A DNA stretch of 64,000 nt from Comamonadaceae bacterium PBBC1. Lineage in GTDB: Bacteria; Pseudomonadota; Gammaproteobacteria; Burkholderiales; Burkholderiaceae_C. Made by a program: the position numbers and the translations under genes. The stretch covers positions 62,001 to 126,000 of the forward strand of contig NKIP01000006.1 of NCBI GenBank assembly GCA_002256145.1, read 5' to 3'. Under the pieces are notes generated by a model that was not told where the DNA came from, searched no databases, and was given only the letters and a program-made list of their open reading frames with translations. The stretch's first letter is position 1; each line of letters begins with the position of its first letter. Of this stretch, positions 58,574-64,000 are shown in pieces.

Positions 58574-58771
58574 TCAGGTGGCAGGCGTGGGTGACTCTGT
58601 CGCACCCGGCGCTGCTGTACCGACATCGCCCTCATCCCCCTCGATTTCAGAGCCGTCTTCCGCCAACAGGCCCGACTTGCGGTCGGACTTGGCTTTGAGC
58701 TTGTCTTCTTTTTTGCGTTTCTTGGCCAGTTCTTTCTGGCGTTTTTCGAATCCGTAGTTGGGTGTGGCCAA
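58574..58771 (-). CDS. Small basic conserved protein
   Basis: 65 residues from a TTG at 58771 preceded by AAAGGAG about 6 nt upstream; the frame is open further upstream but without such a site. N-terminus ATPNYGFEKRQKELAKKRKKE is highly charged and helical, then an acidic tail rich in E, D, G and P. This type of small protein is common in betaproteobacteria; its function is unknown. It lies 10 nt after the DUF2189-like gene on the same strand and is probably co-transcribed with it. Confidence 0.75.
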   Translation of the reverse strand: MATPNYGFEKRQKELAKKRKKEDKLKAKSDRKSGLLAEDGSEIEGDEGDVGTAAPGATESPTPAT

Positions 58772-58781
58772 GATGGCTCCT

Positions 58782-59651
58782 TTAATTTGAGCTGCCCAAT
58801 GTAACAGCTTCTTCAGGGTTTTCTTCCCACTCGACACTGCCCCGGTACGCGTGCCAGCTGGCATGACCCAGCCACGGCCCCACCACAATGATGCCCAGCG
58901 CCCAAGGCCACAAGGCCACGAGCACCAACACGCTCAGCAGCAGGCCCCACAGCAGCATCACGCCCAGGTGCGAAAAAACCACACGCATGCTGGTGATCAC
59001 CGCCGAAATGGCATCGGTGTCGCGGTCCAAAATCATGGGAATGGACACCACCGACAGGCCATAAACCAAAGCAGCGAACACGCCACCCACCGCCAGGTAA
59101 ACCATCAAAAACTCGATGTTTTGCGGGTTGAACACCGCCTCGATCACCCCCGTGGTGGAGGGCATGCCGGTGTTGAAGAACACCGCAAACACCACCAAGG
59201 ACGCCCTGCCCCACAGCAGCTCCAGCACCATCAGCACCAAGACCAGCATGGCCATGCTGCGGATGTGCTGGTCCCAGCACATGAGTGAAGTGGCCATCTC
59301 GGGCCGCTCGCCGCGCTCGCGCTTGCGGCTGACCTCGTAAAGACCCATGGCCATGAACGGCCCCACCAGCAAGCAGCCGGAGACCAGCGACAAGGTGTAC
59401 TCGGGCTTGTGCTTGAACACCAGGGCCAGCATTTGCGCCATGCCCCAAAAGCACAGGCCGTAAAACAGCGCAATGCCCGGGTGGTGGCGCATGTCTTTCA
59501 GGCCGCGTGACAGCCAGCGAAAAGGGTCTGCAAAGCCCAAGGGCCGCATGTGCGAGCGCGGCCCCACGGGCGGGGGCGGCACATAGGGCGTGACCATGGT
59601 GGGCAGATCTGAATCTTGGGCGGCTTCTAGCGTCTTGGCGTCGGCGTTCAT
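58782..59651 (-). CDS. DUF2189-like integral membrane protein
   Basis: 289 residues with about six hydrophobic segments, for example GIALFYGLCFWGMAQMLALVF, LVSGCLLVGPFMAMGLYEV, and LLWGLLLSVLVLVALWPWAL. The soluble N-terminus has DLPTMVTPYVPPPPVG. It matches proteins annotated as DUF2189 (uncharacterised inner-membrane family). The start ATG lies at 59651 and a hairpin is found immediately upstream. No function is assigned. Confidence 0.85.
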   Translation of the reverse strand: MNADAKTLEAAQDSDLPTMVTPYVPPPPVGPRSHMRPLGFADPFRWLSRGLKDMRHHPGIALFYGLCFWGMAQMLALVFKHKPEYTLSLVSGCLLVGPFMAMGLYEVSRKRERGERPEMATSLMCWDQHIRSMAMLVLVLMVLELLWGRASLVVFAVFFNTGMPSTTGVIEAVFNPQNIEFLMVYLAVGGVFAALVYGLSVVSIPMILDRDTDAISAVITSMRVVFSHLGVMLLWGLLLSVLVLVALWPWALGIIVVGPWLGHASWHAYRGSVEWEENPEEAVTLGSSN

Positions 59652-59659
59652 GTCGGTCG

Positions 59660-59685
59660 ATCTGAAAATACAAAGGTTTTCAGAT
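59660..59685 (-). other. Hairpin in front of the DUF2189-like gene
   Basis: ATCTGAAAA (59660-59668) pairs perfectly with TTTTCAGAT (59677-59685) around an 8 nt loop, 9 nt upstream of the start codon. It could be an operator or fold in the mRNA close to the initiation site. There is no T-run that would make it a terminator for metC. Confidence 0.45.
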
Positions 59686-59774
59686 TACCCCCACCGGTAC
59701 GCTTTGACCAGTCAGGAAACCCCCAACTTCGCGTGTCTTGGGGCACAAAAGTGCCCACTCTGTCACCTGCGTGA

Positions 59775-61031
59775 TCAGGCCATGGGCAAATGCGCCTGCA
59801 CAGATTGATGCAGGTCAAGAATCAAGTCCTGCGCCGACTCCAGACCGGTCGAAAAACGCACCAGCGTGCCCGGCTTCAAATGACCGGGCCAGGCCTGGCG
59901 CATCGAAGCGATGTCGTAAGGCACCACCAGGCTGACGGGGCCACCCCAGCTGTAGCCGATCTTGAAGAGTTTCAGGCCGTCGCAAAACGCGTCCACCTGG
60001 GCTTGGCTGAAACGCGCGTCGATCATGACGCTGAACAAGCCCGCTGCCTGGCCCGTGCCGGGCTCGCGATCACACAGGGCCTGCCAATGGGCGTGACCGG
60101 GTGCGCCTGCAAAGGCCGGGTGCATCAGTTGAGCGCATTGCGGCTGGGCTTGCCACCAAGCGGCCAGAGCGCGGGCGGCCTGGTCATGCGCGGCATAACG
60201 CAGCGCGATGCTGGGCAAGGAGCGCAGCACGGTTTCGGCATCGTTGGCCGCCACGCCCAGGCCCAGGCGCATGTGGCAAAGCTTGATTTGCAGGTGCAAG
60301 GCCGCGTCGCGCGTGATGACGCTGCCCATCAGCACGTCGCCGCCGCCGCTGGGGTATTTGGTGAGCGCATGGGCGCTGATGTCCACGGCCAAGCTGCCCT
60401 CCCCGCCCGCGCCATCGCCCAGCAAATCAAACGGTTTGAACGCCAGGCCCGCGCCCCAGGTGTTGTCGAGAGCGCACAAGACACCGCGTTCACGGCAGCG
60501 GCGCACCATCTCGGGCAAATCGGGGAACTCCATGCTCACCGAGCCGGGCGCTTCGAGCCACACCAGGCGCGTGCGCTCGTTGATCTGGCGAGACAGATCC
60601 TGCGGGTCCATCGGGTCGTAAAAACGGTGGGTGATACCAAAGTGGCGCAACTCGCCAGCGGCCAGCGCCTTGTTGGGGCCGTAGGCGTTGTCCGGAATCA
60701 GGACTTCGTCACCGGTCTTTAAAACCGACAAAGCCACCAAGGCCAGTGCCGCCAAGCCGCTGGGCACCAGCACGCATTGCAGGCCGCCCTCCAGGCTGCA
60801 CAAACGCTCTTCGAGCAAATAGGTGGTGGGCGTGCCGTGCAGACCGTAGGTGTAGGCCGATTTGTCTTTCCACTCACGTCGGCGCATGTCGGCCACGGTG
60901 GGAAAGTACACCGTCGAGGCCTTGAACACGCCCGGCTGGGGTGCATCGAATCCGGCGGGCGGGGTGTAGGGGTGATGGATCAGCCCGGTGCTGATGTCCG
61001 CGAATGAAGAGGTATTGGCATCGTTTGTCAT
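59775..61031 (-). CDS. metC: Cystathionine beta-lyase MetC
   Basis: Pyridoxal-phosphate enzyme of methionine biosynthesis that cleaves cystathionine to homocysteine, pyruvate and ammonia. Cys/Met metabolism family signatures are visible: the substrate-side loop SAYTYGLHGTPTTYLLEERL, SGLAALAL, LDNTWGAG, and the PLP lysine in HALTKYPSGGGD (Lys225). 418 residues, normal. It runs monocistronically, with a hairpin upstream of it belonging to the preceding gene. Cystathionine gamma-synthase cannot be fully excluded, but the sequence is closest to MetC. Confidence 0.9.
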   Translation of the reverse strand: MTNDANTSSFADISTGLIHHPYTPPAGFDAPQPGVFKASTVYFPTVADMRRREWKDKSAYTYGLHGTPTTYLLEERLCSLEGGLQCVLVPSGLAALALVALSVLKTGDEVLIPDNAYGPNKALAAGELRHFGITHRFYDPMDPQDLSRQINERTRLVWLEAPGSVSMEFPDLPEMVRRCRERGVLCALDNTWGAGLAFKPFDLLGDGAGGEGSLAVDISAHALTKYPSGGGDVLMGSVITRDAALHLQIKLCHMRLGLGVAANDAETVLRSLPSIALRYAAHDQAARALAAWWQAQPQCAQLMHPAFAGAPGHAHWQALCDREPGTGQAAGLFSVMIDARFSQAQVDAFCDGLKLFKIGYSWGGPVSLVVPYDIASMRQAWPGHLKPGTLVRFSTGLESAQDLILDLHQSVQAHLPMA

Positions 61032-61045
61032 CCGCTCATCCTAAT

Positions 61046-61075
61046 GCAAACAGCCTCCCGAAGGAGGCTGTTTGC
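61046..61075 (-). terminator. Strong hairpin behind the phosphoribosyltransferase gene
   Basis: A perfect 13 bp stem (61046-61058 with 61063-61075) closed by a TTCG tetraloop on the minus strand. It lies between the stop of the phosphoribosyltransferase gene and metC. A T-rich 3' tail is weak, but the stem is strong enough to be an intrinsic terminator or an RNA 3'-end stabiliser. Confidence 0.75.
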
Positions 61076-61103
61076 TTGGAAGTTAGGGTAAGTCAGAAGC
61101 GAC

Positions 61104-61628
61104 TCAAACGCTCCACTTTTCGATCAGTTTTTCGGGGCGCATGTTGTCATACGGCTCGAAGGGCTGGTGAATCCAGGGGTTGGTGGGCAACTCTTCCACC
61201 GAGTAATCGGGCTTGAAGGTCGACACGCCTTTGGTCCAGATGACGGCCGAGCGCAATTCGGTCACGGGCTTGTAGTTGTTTTTCAACTGGTCCACCACCG
61301 CACGCAGGGTGTGACCGGTGTCGGCCAGATCATCGACCAACAGCACGCGGCCAGCGATTTCGCCCTTGGGAGTGGTGATGTAGCGGGCAATGTCCAGGTG
61401 GCCTTGCACGGTGCCGGCTTCTGCGCGGTACGAGCTGGTGGACATGATGGCCAAAGGCTTGTCGAAAATGCGAGACAGGATGTCGCCAGGGCGCATGCCG
61501 CCACGGGCCAAACACAGGATGTTGTCGAATTCCCAGCCAGACTGGTGAATTTTGATCGCGAGTTTTTCGATCAGGTTGTGGTACTCGTCGTAGCTCACGT
61601 ACAGGTGCTTGCCGTCTTCGGTCAACAT
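61104..61628 (-). CDS. Purine phosphoribosyltransferase (xanthine/hypoxanthine-guanine type)
   Basis: 174 residues. Type I PRTase core: LARGGMRPGDIL near 40-51 and the PRPP loop VLLVDDLADTGHTL at 95-108 with the acidic pair. It salvages purine bases by transferring 5-phosphoribosyl from PRPP. The exact base (xanthine/guanine as in Gpt, or hypoxanthine) cannot be read from sequence. Location next to purA links it to purine metabolism. Confidence 0.88.
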   Translation of the reverse strand: MLTEDGKHLYVSYDEYHNLIEKLAIKIHQSGWEFDNILCLARGGMRPGDILSRIFDKPLAIMSTSSYRAEAGTVQGHLDIARYITTPKGEIAGRVLLVDDLADTGHTLRAVVDQLKNNYKPVTELRSAVIWTKGVSTFKPDYSVEELPTNPWIHQPFEPYDNMRPEKLIEKWSV

Positions 61629-61684
61629 GGGGTCACTCCAAAAAATCAGGGGTTGAGGTCGAGGTGTTGTGCAGAGCCAAACGC

Positions 61685-64000
<2,316 letters not shown>

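Overview
The window looks like a chromosomal segment of a betaproteobacterium of the order Burkholderiales, most likely Comamonadaceae. This rests on the block hisZ-purA-phosphoribosyltransferase-metC, the protein similarities of rlmB, tesA/ybbA and mnmH recognised by eye, moderately high GC, and short palindromic GC-rich intergenic repeats. The genus cannot be fixed from sequence alone.

Positions 1-42548 (minus strand) are one uninterrupted reading frame that starts at 42548 and is still open at the left edge. At least 14182 codons are visible, roughly 1.4 MDa at about 100 Da per residue. The product has an N-terminal LEPR-XLL-type motif instead of a classical signal peptide. It then carries a very long Ala/Gly/Val-rich beta-solenoid-like repeat region, intercalated small modules with the pattern GxVYEYIG...DYxDTxxW, a second solenoid region, an array of about 182-residue repeats containing EF-hand-like calcium loops, a long less repetitive segment, an RTX-type glycine/aspartate block, Asp-box beta-propeller segments and two discoidin-like domains. 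It is best read as a giant secreted surface protein or adhesin.

Directly upstream, on the same strand and mostly with 4-8 nt gene overlaps, lies a dedicated export and maturation cluster (42541-52898). In transcription order it encodes a SapC-family protein, a TolC-type outer-membrane channel, a HlyD/RND-type adaptor with signal peptide, a GAF-TM-HlyD fusion, a PqqD-like/M50-protease/HlyD fusion with an intact HExxH, a short SecA-like ATPase lacking the usual C-terminal part, an unrecognised 286-residue protein, and then the giant protein. There is no recognisable type I ABC exporter (HlyB). I infer a type-I-like route in which a SecA-like motor and membrane-bound HlyD fusions replace the ABC transporter. 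This is the candidate undescribed system of the window. A 543 nt intergenic region (52899-53441) with an AT-rich tract, CGACA repeats at 10 bp spacing, a possible promoter and a hairpin precedes the operon.

The right-hand third (53442-64000) is ordinary housekeeping and accessory DNA: a split chromate transporter pair (chrA halves), a small lipoprotein, rlmB, a ybbA-type ABC ATPase divergent from tesA with overlapping start codons, mnmH, a 65-residue basic protein, a DUF2189-like membrane protein, metC, a purine phosphoribosyltransferase with a strong hairpin behind it, purA, and the 3' part of hisZ running off the right edge. No rRNA, tRNA, CRISPR array, prophage or insertion sequence was seen.
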